From positions 57,646-121,645 of the forward strand of contig JAJXWW010000025.1 in NCBI GenBank assembly GCA_021781415.1: 64,000 bases of DNA, in the 5' to 3' direction. This document shows, in pieces, positions 48,154-57,397 of this stretch. The translations under genes and the position numbers were made by a program. Position 1 is the first letter of the stretch, and each line of letters starts with the position of its first letter. This DNA comes from Planctomycetota bacterium (lineage in GTDB: Bacteria > Planctomycetota > Planctomycetia > Gemmatales > Gemmataceae). The notes under the pieces are model-generated. The model had not been told where the DNA came from, did not search any database, and was given only the letters and a program-made list of their open reading frames with translations.

Positions 48154-48908
48154 GGCGTCCTTCCGTCTTCCGTTGCCACGGTCGGGGTTTCGGTCATCCG
48201 AAAGAACAACTCCTCGAGCGTTTCTTGCCTACCGTCGTGGGCTAACTCGCCGCGCAACACGTCGATGGGTCCGTGGCGCAAGATCTGACCGCGATGCAGA
48301 ATCAGCACCGAGGTAATGAGATCCTCGAACAGCGATAACAGATGCGACGAAACGATGATGGCCGCCCCGGCCGCGGCGTGTTCGCGGATTAGTTCCTTCA
48401 TCGTGCGGATGCCGCGCGGATCGGGTCCAGTGAACGGCTCATCGAGTAGCACCGCGCTTGGCCGATGCAGATAGCCGCAACCCACCGCCAGCTTTTGCCT
48501 CATGCCGCGCGATAACTCCGCGGCCAACGCATTGCGTTTGTCCATCAGTTCGAGGCGTTCGAGGAGTTGCTCGCCTCGCGCCGTCCAATCGTGTAGGCGG
48601 TAGGCGGCGGCGATGAAGCGAAAGTGTTCCCAAATAGTAAGCCGGTCGAATAATTGCGGATCGTCCGGGACGTAGGCAAGTTCGGCCTTAGCGGCGACCG
48701 GCTCCCGCACGATGTCGTGTCCGGCGATCAGCAAGCGTCCGTGCGTCGGCGTCAAGATGCCGGCCAGGGCGCGTAGCGTCGTCGTCTTGCCTGCGCCGTT
48801 GGGTCCGAGCAAACCGAGGATCTCGCCCGGTTCGACCGTGAAGTCGATCCCCGCGACGGCTACGGTCTCGCCGTAGTTTTTGTGAAAATCTTCGACGACA
48901 ATGGACAC
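48150..48908 (-). CDS. ABC transporter ATP-binding protein
   Basis: GLLGPNGAGKTTTLRALAGIL; LSRGMRQKLAVGCGYLHRPSAVLLDEPFTGPDP; GTG start chosen at SIVVEDFHKNYG. Confidence 0.93.
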   Translation of the reverse strand: MSIVVEDFHKNYGETVAVAGIDFTVEPGEILGLLGPNGAGKTTTLRALAGILTPTHGRLLIAGHDIVREPVAAKAELAYVPDDPQLFDRLTIWEHFRFIAAAYRLHDWTARGEQLLERLELMDKRNALAAELSRGMRQKLAVGCGYLHRPSAVLLDEPFTGPDPRGIRTMKELIREHAAAGAAIIVSSHLLSLFEDLITSVLILHRGQILRHGPIDVLRGELAHDGRQETLEELFFRMTETPTVATEDGRTP

Positions 48909-49070
48909 AACGTCTCTCCATCCATTTCCGACCCCTCCCGCATGAAAGTAGGACATGCCCGAACGGGAACGGGTGAAGGCGACGTTATTGTACCGGCGAT
49001 TCCCACCGGCGCGACAGGCGAATCCTCCGTTCCTTGAGCGAGGAGGCTCGCCACCGTCGATGGCGTCCTG

Positions 49071-49421
49071 CTATTTCGAGAGCATGCCGATTAGTCTCTT
49101 GAGGCCGTCCGCGCCAACTCGTTCGACGAGCGCTTTGACCGATTCGATGTCGTCAAAGCTAATTCCGGCACTCTTGGCTGGTTTTGTCGTCTCCGTTTTC
49201 TCGGTGGGAGCCTTCATCGCCGCCGCTTTCTTCTTCTGTTTTGCCTCTCTCCGAATGTCACCCTTGCAGGCGGAAATGTGATCGAGATCCATATCGTGGC
49301 CGAAATGTTCCTTGATGTGCTGAGCTACTTTGGGCCGTGGAGCATCCCAACCGAGAACCGCAAGGGTTTGCCGCACTGCTTCCTTCTTGGTGACGCGTTT
49401 CTCTTTCGCCGTCTCCGCCAT
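49071..49421 (-). CDS. Small Lys-rich protein with predicted N-terminal helical/HTH-like region
   Basis: MAETAKEKRVTKKEAVRQTLAVLGWDAPRPKVAQHIKEHFGHDMDLDHISACKGDIRREAKQKKK. Confidence 0.6.
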   Translation of the reverse strand: MAETAKEKRVTKKEAVRQTLAVLGWDAPRPKVAQHIKEHFGHDMDLDHISACKGDIRREAKQKKKAAAMKAPTEKTETTKPAKSAGISFDDIESVKALVERVGADGLKRLIGMLSK

Positions 49422-49630
49422 GTTCTTCTCCTTCAAGTGGTTACGGAGTCTAAAACTAACCGAAAATATATTCCAAACTTCTCAGACTAGCAATCATACG
49501 CAGCTTGCCCAACAGCGATTGTTTCGACAATCCTCCCCTTTTATCTGTCCAGCCGTCATGCTTGGCACTTTGCCACGTCGCGTCTCCTCCGCTCGCGGCG
49601 TTAAGCCGATTACATACACTTTTTTTGATG

Positions 49631-49659
49631 TTGACAGCAACACTCGCAGTCTGTATCAT
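49631..49659 (+). promoter_or_regulatory. Sigma-70-like promoter TTGACA-17-TATCAT
   Basis: Boxes at 49631-49636 and 49654-49659 with exactly 17-nt spacing. Confidence 0.6.
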
Positions 49660-49752
49660 CTTAACCGTTCCTCATTAAGCTGCCTACCGGCCCAGAAGTT
49701 CTTCAAGATCGGCTGAATCGTGTTCTTGGTATTCTCGGACTGCATCGGGTGA

Positions 49753-49787
49753 GGCAAACTTCCTTTGCGGAGGAGTTGCCTTTTTTT
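49753..49787 (+). terminator. Intrinsic terminator: GC stem-loop followed by TTTTTTT
   Basis: GGCAAACTTCCT-TTGCGG-AGGAGTTGCC (bulged stem) then 7 T at 49781-49787. Confidence 0.6.
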
Positions 49788-49965
49788 GTCGGTTTCCCCG
49801 CGTTCTCGACTCTCCCCATCGCGGCGCGAAGCGAGAACCTCCAGCGAGAATCGTTGCGGAAATACTCCCAGGAATGGATTTCCGGGAGGGTAACGAGCAA
49901 GGAAGACTGCCCCGGTCCTCTTTGTCACGGCGCCCGTCCTCGGACAGACGCGGGAGTGGTTACGC

Positions 49966-51099
49966 ATGACTCTCGACCCCTTACATGCTTGCACGAAGAA
50001 GCAGTTGCTGGAAATGGCCCGCGATCGGGGTATCTCCGGCGGACACCGCATGTCCAAAGACGAACTGGTCGCAGCTCTGCTGCAACCGGCGAAAATTTCT
50101 CCCCGCGAACGATCGAATCGGCCTACCTCGGGCTCGCGCTCGCCCCGACGACGGACGGCTCCCCTTCAAACGGCTGTGGCCCGCGACACGTCCGGCCCCT
50201 CGTCCGGAGAAGAGCTGGTCGAGAATAGCAAATACAATGTCGGGATTCCCACCAAAGACCTCTCCGCCAAGATACCCAAGGACTTGCCCGCTGGGTACGG
50301 CAAGGATCGCATCGTCGTCATGGTGCGCGACCCCTATTGGCTGCACTGCTATTGGGAACTGACCCACCACGCCATTCGATGCGCCGAGGCTGCCCTCGCT
50401 CAGGAATGGCACACCGCCAAGCCGACCTTGCGACTGTGGCACGTTGCGGGACGCGATGCGGGCACGGGTTCGGAAACCGTCGTCCGCGATGTGGAAGTTC
50501 ACGGCGGTTGCAACAATTGGTATCTCGATGTAGTCAATCCGCCCTGTTCCTACCGAGTGGACATCGGCTATCTCGCTCGCAACGGGAAGTTCTACGTTCT
50601 CGCTCGCTCCAATGTCGTCTCCACGCCGCGCGCGGGCATCAGCGATGTGATCGACGAAAATTGGGCCGACATCGACGCCAAGAAAGCCGACCGCATCTTC
50701 GCCATGTCCAGCGGTTTCGACCCCACCGGCAGCAGTCTGGAATTGAAACAGCTCTTCGAGGAACATTTGCGTCGGCCTCTCAGTTCGCCGACGCTGGCCA
50801 GTTTCGGCTCCGGCGGCATGACACTCGGAGGCAAACCGCGCAAGTTCTGGTTCCAACTCGATGCCGAATTGATCGTCTACGGAGCCACGGAGCCGAACGC
50901 TCGCGTCACGCTCCAAGGACAGCCCGTCCAGCTGCGGCCCGATGGAACCTTCACGATGCGTTTCAGTCTACCCGACGGTCGGCAGATCATCCCGTCCCTC
51001 GCCGTTTCAGCGGATGGCATCGAAGAACGTACCGTAATTCTCGCCCTCGAACGCAACACCCGGCAGCTGGAACCGTTGATTCACGACGACGACGAATAG
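49966..51099 (+). CDS. DUF4912 protein with N-terminal Rho-N/SAP-like motif
   Basis: LHACTKKQLLEMARDRGISGGHRMSKDELVAALL; DRIVVMVRDPYWLHCYWELT. Confidence 0.85.
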   Translation: MTLDPLHACTKKQLLEMARDRGISGGHRMSKDELVAALLQPAKISPRERSNRPTSGSRSPRRRTAPLQTAVARDTSGPSSGEELVENSKYNVGIPTKDLSAKIPKDLPAGYGKDRIVVMVRDPYWLHCYWELTHHAIRCAEAALAQEWHTAKPTLRLWHVAGRDAGTGSETVVRDVEVHGGCNNWYLDVVNPPCSYRVDIGYLARNGKFYVLARSNVVSTPRAGISDVIDENWADIDAKKADRIFAMSSGFDPTGSSLELKQLFEEHLRRPLSSPTLASFGSGGMTLGGKPRKFWFQLDAELIVYGATEPNARVTLQGQPVQLRPDGTFTMRFSLPDGRQIIPSLAVSADGIEERTVILALERNTRQLEPLIHDDDE

Positions 51100-51152
51100 C
51101 CCGTTGGCCGGCCCGAAGCCCGCGACGGCGCTTCGAGCAAGTAGGTTCTGTT

Positions 51153-52202
51153 ATGTACCGACGCGAATTTCTTCAGCCTTCGCTCCTAACCCCTCCCGCG
51201 GAACCTCGGCTCCCCAATCGCGCATCGGATCGTACCGTCTTGCTCCATCTGCGCCGCCAAGCGATGGCCACTCAGTTTGAAATCGTTTTGCCGTTCGGCA
51301 CGCCCGACGCCGTCTCGATGGGTGAAAATGCGTTCGACCTACTCGACTCCCTCGAAGAACAAATGACGGTGTACCGCGAATCGAGCGAGATCAGCCGCCT
51401 CAATCGTCGCGCCTTCGGAAGCTGTGTGCGCGTCGAGGCACGGCTCTTCCAATTACTGGAGACGGCAGCGCGGATTCATCGAGAGACGGAGGGGGCCTAC
51501 GACATCGCGGCGGGAGCGCTCATCAAAGCGTGGGGGTTCTTTCGAGGCCCGCGGCGCGTACCGACCGAGGAAGAGCGCGATGCGGCGCGGCAAAGGGTTG
51601 GCATGGATAAGGTGACGCTCGATCCCGAACGTCGGACGGTGCGTTATCAACGGCCCGGAGTGGAGATCAATCTCGGCAGCATCGGCAAAGGCTACGCTCT
51701 CGACCGCATGGCGCGCAGGCTGCGCGAGCAATGGGGATGCGGGCGCATGCTGTTGCACGGCGGCACGAGCAGCGTCTACGGTGGAGGTTCGCCGCCCAAC
51801 GACGAGCGGGGCTGGCAGGTGGGGATCTTGCACCCGTGGGATCGCTCGCGGCGTTTGGCGCGCGTCTGGCTGCGCGACCGAGCATTGGGTACGTCGGCTG
51901 CCACGCACCAGCATTTGGAATATAATGGACGCAAGCTCGGACATTTGCTCGATCCGCGCACGGGCTGGCCGGCGTCTGGTCTCGCCAGCGTTTCCGTCGT
52001 TGCTCCCAGCGCCGCCGAGGCCGATGCGCTGTCGACGGCGTTCTATGTGGGCGGTGTCGAACTGGCAGAGCGTTATTGTGCCGCTCATTCAGGCATCGGA
52101 GCGATTTTGTTGCCGGACGGCGAAAGTGCCGAACTCATCGTGATGGGGCTTGGTCCTCACGAGGCTTCGTTTAGCCGCGACGCGCAGCGGAGCGCGGACT
52201 GA
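51153..52202 (+). CDS. apbE: FAD:protein FMN transferase
   Basis: AMATQFEIVLP; EEQMTVYRESSEISRLN; GAYDIAAGALIKAWGF; INLGSIGKGYALDRMA; HLLDPRTGWPA; EADALSTAFYVGG. Confidence 0.93.
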   Translation: MYRREFLQPSLLTPPAEPRLPNRASDRTVLLHLRRQAMATQFEIVLPFGTPDAVSMGENAFDLLDSLEEQMTVYRESSEISRLNRRAFGSCVRVEARLFQLLETAARIHRETEGAYDIAAGALIKAWGFFRGPRRVPTEEERDAARQRVGMDKVTLDPERRTVRYQRPGVEINLGSIGKGYALDRMARRLREQWGCGRMLLHGGTSSVYGGGSPPNDERGWQVGILHPWDRSRRLARVWLRDRALGTSAATHQHLEYNGRKLGHLLDPRTGWPASGLASVSVVAPSAAEADALSTAFYVGGVELAERYCAAHSGIGAILLPDGESAELIVMGLGPHEASFSRDAQRSAD

Positions 52203-52230
52203 CCCACGCTCCGCTGCGCGTCGCGGCTAA
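52171..52230. repeat. 24-bp inverted repeat TTAGCCGCGACGCGCAGCGGAGCG ... CGCTCCGCTGCGCGTCGCGGCTAA
   Basis: Perfect arms at 52171-52194 and 52207-52230; related element at 55065-55122. Confidence 0.85.
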
Positions 52231-52236
52231 ACTTGA

Positions 52237-53328
52237 TTGATGGACACCATGAATAAAAGCACCGCGTTTTTCCTGATCTTGCTTCGACTGGCCATCGGTT
52301 GGCACTTCTTGGCCGAGGGATACCACAAACTCGAAGGCTACTGGCGCGGGCCGGTGGTATCGGTGGCCGGCAAGAATAAGCAGCCGTTCACCAGTGCCGT
52401 CTACTTCCGCGAGGGCACTGGGCCATTGGCCGCCATCATTCGTCGAGAGATCGGCGATGCCAACGACGAAGCCATCAAACTCGTGACGCCAAAGCCCGCC
52501 GACTCCGGCGAAGCCGCGCCGCATACGCGCCTGCCCTCGTTGCTCGATCGAGAGTGGAGCGATTACGTCAAAGAGTTTTCCAAATACTACAAGCTCGACG
52601 AAAAGCAACGCAAATCGGCCGACGATGCACTGACCAAAATCGAAGACAATGCCGTACTCTGGATGACGCGGACCACGGCGGACGAGAAGAACTTCACGGC
52701 CAAAACACAAGAGGGACGCCTTCCTCTGCCGACGCGCGTGGCTCAGTTTAAGCGTAAACTCGAAGAGTTGGCCAAGCCGGACGATCATTACCTCGTGGGC
52801 TTCGGGTCGGAGGTGGAATCGGCTCGGCAGCAAAGTCTCAAAGCCGAAGTCTCGCGCCTGCGCGCCGGACTGTTGAGCGATGTGGAAGACTACACGCAAG
52901 AATTGAAGAAAGAATTGGAGAAGATTCCGACCGTCGAACAGAAGCGCGAGGCTCAGACGAAGGACGAAGACCCGCCGCAGCCGACGCCTCCGGTCAACGA
53001 GAAACAGCAATGGATCGACCGAGCTACCATGTACGGCCTGACGGCACTCGGCGCTTGTTTGATACTCGGCCTCTTCACGCGCCTGTCCTGCGTTCTTACG
53101 GCCGCTTTTCTACTCTCGACGTACCTCTGTTCGCCGCCCTTTCCGTGGCTGCCGCCCGCACCGAATAACGAAGGGTTCTATCTCTTTGTGAATAAGAACG
53201 CGATCGAAATGTTGGCGTTGCTGGCTTTGGCGACAACGGCTAGCGGGCGTTGGTTGGGGCTGGACGCCTTGATCCACTGGACGCTGTTCGGCTCCGACCG
53301 TTCGACGGCGCTACCACCCCAACAATAA
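52237..53328 (+). CDS. DoxX-family membrane protein with large soluble insertion
   Basis: FFLILLRLAIGWHFLAEGYHKLEGYWRG at N-terminus; ALGACLILGLFTRLSCVLTAAFLLSTYL at C-terminus. Confidence 0.75.
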   Translation: MMDTMNKSTAFFLILLRLAIGWHFLAEGYHKLEGYWRGPVVSVAGKNKQPFTSAVYFREGTGPLAAIIRREIGDANDEAIKLVTPKPADSGEAAPHTRLPSLLDREWSDYVKEFSKYYKLDEKQRKSADDALTKIEDNAVLWMTRTTADEKNFTAKTQEGRLPLPTRVAQFKRKLEELAKPDDHYLVGFGSEVESARQQSLKAEVSRLRAGLLSDVEDYTQELKKELEKIPTVEQKREAQTKDEDPPQPTPPVNEKQQWIDRATMYGLTALGACLILGLFTRLSCVLTAAFLLSTYLCSPPFPWLPPAPNNEGFYLFVNKNAIEMLALLALATTASGRWLGLDALIHWTLFGSDRSTALPPQQ

Positions 53329-53380
53329 TCATTCCAATATCGCACGATCGAAACATTGTCCACTTGGGAGAAAACACATC

Positions 53381-55054
53381 ATGGCTCTCGATATGACTGC
53401 ACAAGAACGCGCTGCCGGTAAGGCCAACTTCGCGCGCACCGCCGATGGCTTGACGCGGCGCGGCTTTATGAAGAGCCTGGCCGTCGCGGGAGGCGCGGTG
53501 GCGATTGCTTCTCCCGCAGTCTACTTCGGATACAAAAGCATCGAAGGCAAGCCGGTCAAGGCCGCGCTGATCGGCGGCGGCGACGAGGGCGGCATTCTCG
53601 TCGGCGAACACAATCGCGAATATCTCGAATTCATCGCCGTCTGTGACATCCGCCCTTACAACATGAAACGCATCTTCGACGGCGATCCGAAGGTCAAGCT
53701 GCGTAAGGGGTTCAAGAAAGTCTACGGCGAAGCGACCGCGAAGAAGATCAAAAAGCTCGACACCTACGAGAAGTTCCTCGACGAATTGCGCGCCAACAAA
53801 GACATCGAAGCCATTGTCATCGCGCTCCCCTTGTTCTGGCACGCCAAGGCGGCCATCGACGCCATGAAGATCGGCAAGGAGCGCGGCAAACCGATTCACG
53901 TTCTGACCGAGAAGCTGATGGCCTGGAACATCAAGCAGTGCAAGCAGATGATTCGCACCGCCAAGGAGTGCGGCAGCATTCTCTCGGTCGGCCATCAACG
54001 GCATTACTCGATGCTCTACGCCCACGCGACCGAAGTCGTCGAATCCGGCATCCTCGGCGACATTCGCACCATTCGCGCTCTGTGGCATCGCAATTTCTCG
54101 TGGCCGTTCGACCCCAAGAGCGCTCCAGACATGGTGAGCGAGAAAGAAGCGACGCCGCCCTTCTACCGCGACGGTTGGTTCCCGCCGATCACCCATTTGG
54201 ATTACGACGATCTCATCAACAAATCGGACCTGCTGAAAAAGTACGGCTACGACAACGTCGAACAGCTCATCCGTTGGCGATTGCATCAGGCCACCGGCGG
54301 CGGCTTGATGGCCGAACTGGGCAGCCATCAACTCGACGCGGCCAGCATCTTCCTGGGACACGTTCATCCCTTGGCCGTCTCCGGCGTCGGCGTGCGTTCC
54401 TTCTTCGGGCCTAAGCACAATAACCGCGACATCGACGACCACGTTTTCGCAACCTACGAATTCCCCGGTAAACGCCACGCCGAGAACAAGGAAGATGTCG
54501 TCGTCGTCACCTACTCGTCCGTCAGCACCAACGGGTTTGAGAATTACGGCGAGTGCATCATGGGAACGCACGGTACACTTATCGTCGAGAAAGAGGAATC
54601 GGTGATGTTGTATCCGGAAAACGAGCCGGGGAAGGTGAAGACATCGTCGCGCGCCACGGAAGTCACGGTCAGCAGCAGCGGCGGCAAAGACAAAGCGCCG
54701 GTGTTGGAATCCGGCTCGACATGGGGCGGTCCGTCGGCAGCGGTAACGGGTACGAGTGTCGGTCCCGCCGGTCCCATTTCGCGCGGCTACCGCGAGGAGA
54801 TGGAAGACTTCGCCTTCTGCGTCCGCCAATGGGATCCCAAGCAAGGCTATGAAAAAGACCGCGACGGGAAGTACAAACAGCGCCTCACTCGCTGCCACGG
54901 AGAAGTGGCGATGGTCGATGCCATTGTCGCCCTGACGGCCAATCAAGCGATGCGCACACACCAACGCATCGAGTTCAAGGATTCTTGGTTCAAGGCCGAG
55001 TCGGACGAAGTCCCGCCCGACGGCGATGTGAAACCGAAGGTCGATATCGCCTAA
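53381..55054 (+). CDS. Gfo/Idh/MocA-family oxidoreductase with TAT-like signal
   Basis: TRRGFMKSLAVAGGAVAIASPAVYFGY; VKAALIGGGDEGGILV; HVLTEKLMAWNIKQCKQMIRTAKE. Confidence 0.88.
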   Translation: MALDMTAQERAAGKANFARTADGLTRRGFMKSLAVAGGAVAIASPAVYFGYKSIEGKPVKAALIGGGDEGGILVGEHNREYLEFIAVCDIRPYNMKRIFDGDPKVKLRKGFKKVYGEATAKKIKKLDTYEKFLDELRANKDIEAIVIALPLFWHAKAAIDAMKIGKERGKPIHVLTEKLMAWNIKQCKQMIRTAKECGSILSVGHQRHYSMLYAHATEVVESGILGDIRTIRALWHRNFSWPFDPKSAPDMVSEKEATPPFYRDGWFPPITHLDYDDLINKSDLLKKYGYDNVEQLIRWRLHQATGGGLMAELGSHQLDAASIFLGHVHPLAVSGVGVRSFFGPKHNNRDIDDHVFATYEFPGKRHAENKEDVVVVTYSSVSTNGFENYGECIMGTHGTLIVEKEESVMLYPENEPGKVKTSSRATEVTVSSSGGKDKAPVLESGSTWGGPSAAVTGTSVGPAGPISRGYREEMEDFAFCVRQWDPKQGYEKDRDGKYKQRLTRCHGEVAMVDAIVALTANQAMRTHQRIEFKDSWFKAESDEVPPDGDVKPKVDIA

Positions 55055-55064
55055 TGTTTCGTTG

Positions 55065-55122
55065 AGCCGCGACGCGCGGCGGAGCGCGGAAACACTCCCG
55101 CGCTCCGCCGCGCGTCGCGGCT
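55065..55122. repeat. 25-bp inverted repeat AGCCGCGACGCGCGGCGGAGCGCGG ... CCGCGCTCCGCCGCGCGTCGCGGCT
   Basis: Perfect arms, 8-nt loop; same family as 52171-52230. Confidence 0.85.
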
Positions 55123-55140
55123 AACCCAATTGTTGCCATC

Positions 55141-55989
55141 ATGCCGGACGCCGAACGCATCCTGACCACCCTTCGCCGTGCCATCCAGCATTTCCGCGAT
55201 ACGCCCGGTCGCGCCGGTCGGATTGTCCACCTGGAGGGAGCGACCGAAGTTCTTGTGAGCGGTGATCTGCACGGCAACGTGGAGAACTTTCGCCGCCTGT
55301 TGAACGCGGCAAATCTGGCTCAGAATCCGAGCCGGCATTTCGTGTTGCAAGAAGTCATTCACGGTCCCTATCACTATCCGGCCGGCGGCGACAAATCGCA
55401 TCAGATGCTCGACTTGCTGGCCGCTCTGAAGTGTCAGTTTCCCCGCCAGGTCCACTTTCTCCTCGGCAATCACGAACTGGCGCAATACACCCAGCGGCGC
55501 GTGGCCAAGGGCGATCTCGACCTAAACGAGTGTTTCCGCGAAGGCGTGGGCACGGCCTACGGCGGACGCGCGCCGGAAGTCTACTCCGTCTATCAGGAAT
55601 TACTCGCTCTCGTGCCGGTGGCGTTGCGAACGCCCAATCGCATGCTCTTGAGTCACAGCCTGCCGCCGGCCTCCAAGATGGATTCATTCGACCCCGCCGC
55701 TCTTCGGCAGGACGAATCTGCCGAGTCCGACTTGGTTCCCGGCGGCTCGGTACATTCGGTCGTCTGGGGCCGAGACACGCGCCCCGATACCATCGCCGCC
55801 TACTTGACTAAAATGGATGCCGATCTGCTCGTGAGCGGTCATGTGCCTTGCGACGACGGTTTCGACACGCCCAACGACCGTCAATTGATTCTCGACAGCC
55901 TCGGCTGCCCCGCGTGTTATTGTCTCTTTCCCACGGATCGACCGCTCGCACTCGCCGAGCTGGTTCAACATTATTTATTCACCTTGTAA
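55141..55989 (+). CDS. Calcineurin-like metallophosphoesterase
   Basis: VLVSGDLHGNVENF; VHFLLGNHELAQ; LLVSGHVPCDDGF. Confidence 0.9.
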   Translation: MPDAERILTTLRRAIQHFRDTPGRAGRIVHLEGATEVLVSGDLHGNVENFRRLLNAANLAQNPSRHFVLQEVIHGPYHYPAGGDKSHQMLDLLAALKCQFPRQVHFLLGNHELAQYTQRRVAKGDLDLNECFREGVGTAYGGRAPEVYSVYQELLALVPVALRTPNRMLLSHSLPPASKMDSFDPAALRQDESAESDLVPGGSVHSVVWGRDTRPDTIAAYLTKMDADLLVSGHVPCDDGFDTPNDRQLILDSLGCPACYCLFPTDRPLALAELVQHYLFTL

Positions 55990-55994
55990 ACTCC

Positions 55995-56699
55995 ATGAAC
56001 GCCGACTTTCCCCTGCAACGTCCGCCGATGCCGCGAACGCCGCTCGAAGCCTTGGGACCGCTGACCCGCGAAGCCGTCATCGTCGAAGAGCGAACCTTTT
56101 TTATTAGCCGACCGAGTCAGTCGGATCGACTGCTCGATCATCCGAGCGTGCGTTCGGCCTTCGCCGCCGACGAGTACATGCCGTATTGGGCCGACCTGTG
56201 GCCGGCGGCGCGAATGCTCGCCAAAGCCATCCTGCGCGAAACCTGGACGCCGGGAACGCGGGCGTTGGAGATCGGCTGCGGTCTCGGTCTACCCGGCATC
56301 GCGGCGTTGGCCAAGGGACTGCGCGTCACCTTCAGCGACTACGACGCCACCGCCCTGAGTTTCGCCGCCGATAATGCGCGCGACAACGGTTTCCACGACT
56401 TCGACACGCTGCAAATCGATTGGCGCTATCCGCCGGAAAACGTGCAATATCCCATCGTATTGGCTTCCGATTTGATCTATGAGATGCGCAACGTCGAGCC
56501 GTTGGTAGCGCTGATCCAACGGATGCTCGAACCGGGAGGCGTGTGTCTGCTGACCGATCAAGATCGCGTGCCGTCGCATGTGCTGCGCGAAAAGCTGACG
56601 GCCGAAGGCCTGCCGTTCACCACCAAAATGATGCGTGCCGGCGAGCCGAATGGAAGACGGCTGAAGGGCACTTTGTATCGTATCGTGCATCCAAGCTAA
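55995..56699 (+). CDS. SAM-dependent methyltransferase
   Basis: YMPYWADLWPAARMLAKAIL...ALEIGCGLGLPGIAALAKG...VLASDLIYE. Confidence 0.88.
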   Translation: MNADFPLQRPPMPRTPLEALGPLTREAVIVEERTFFISRPSQSDRLLDHPSVRSAFAADEYMPYWADLWPAARMLAKAILRETWTPGTRALEIGCGLGLPGIAALAKGLRVTFSDYDATALSFAADNARDNGFHDFDTLQIDWRYPPENVQYPIVLASDLIYEMRNVEPLVALIQRMLEPGGVCLLTDQDRVPSHVLREKLTAEGLPFTTKMMRAGEPNGRRLKGTLYRIVHPS

Positions 56700-56725
56700 A
56701 TGTCTCCGAGAAGCTCTCCGAGAAG

Positions 56726-56837
56726 CCCCTCTCCCCCTGTACTCAGGGGGAGAGGGGTTGGGGTGAGGGGGTGAGTTTTTCCGAGTATTCTCGCCCCTCA
56801 CCCCCGCCCCTCTCCCCTGAGTACAGGGGCGAGGGGA
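56726..56837. repeat. Composite palindrome CCCCTCTCCCCCTG-TACT-CAGGGGGAGAGGGG plus inverted second copy
   Basis: Perfect 14-bp hairpin at 56726-56757 and inverted CACCCCCGCCCCTCTCCCCTGAGTACAGGGGCGAGGGG downstream. Confidence 0.8.
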
Positions 56838-56953
56838 GCTTTGCGGATTGTCTCTGAATGCGACCGAAACTTTCCTCACAGGAGAGGGTTAAATGACTAG
56901 TTTGTTGGTCCTACCCAATCGCCTTCCCAAAAGGTTGCTTCAGGAGTATTTCC

Positions 56954-57322
56954 ATGCGTCCGATCGTTTGTTCGTTGTTGGCTCTGCTGTTGTTTGCCGG
57001 CATCGGCCTCTCCGCCGACAAGAACGCGAAAAAGAAAAAGGGCACGGCGGTAGCCGGTACCGTGAAGGCCATTGACGCCTCCACCGGCAAACTGACTGTG
57101 GCCGTCAAAGTCAAGAAATCCACGGAAGACAAAGAGTTCTCCGTGGACGACGGCGTGAAAATCGTCACCTTCGTCGACGGGGGCAAGCAGCAAGCGAGCG
57201 GCAAGGACGGACTGAAGGACATCAAGACCGGCGAGAAAATCCGCGTTCTGACGGATGAGGGCGGCAAGGTAATCTCGCTCCAGGTTGGCCAAGCTCCCAA
57301 GAAGAAAAAGCCCAACAAGTAA
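56954..57322 (+). CDS. Small secreted Lys-rich hypothetical protein
   Basis: Signal peptide MRPIVCSLLALLLFAGIGLSADKNAKKKKG. Confidence 0.65.
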   Translation: MRPIVCSLLALLLFAGIGLSADKNAKKKKGTAVAGTVKAIDASTGKLTVAVKVKKSTEDKEFSVDDGVKIVTFVDGGKQQASGKDGLKDIKTGEKIRVLTDEGGKVISLQVGQAPKKKKPNK

Positions 57323-57397
57323 TCTCTCCCGACCGCACATCGGCACCGAGGTGGGTCTGGGTTTGGCCGACCCACCTCGACTTGCCTCGTCCATGCG

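Noticed and set aside
53240-54964. 574-aa minus-strand ORF
   Set aside because: Exactly antisense to the Gfo/Idh oxidoreductase, with no recognisable domain; high-GC shadow ORF
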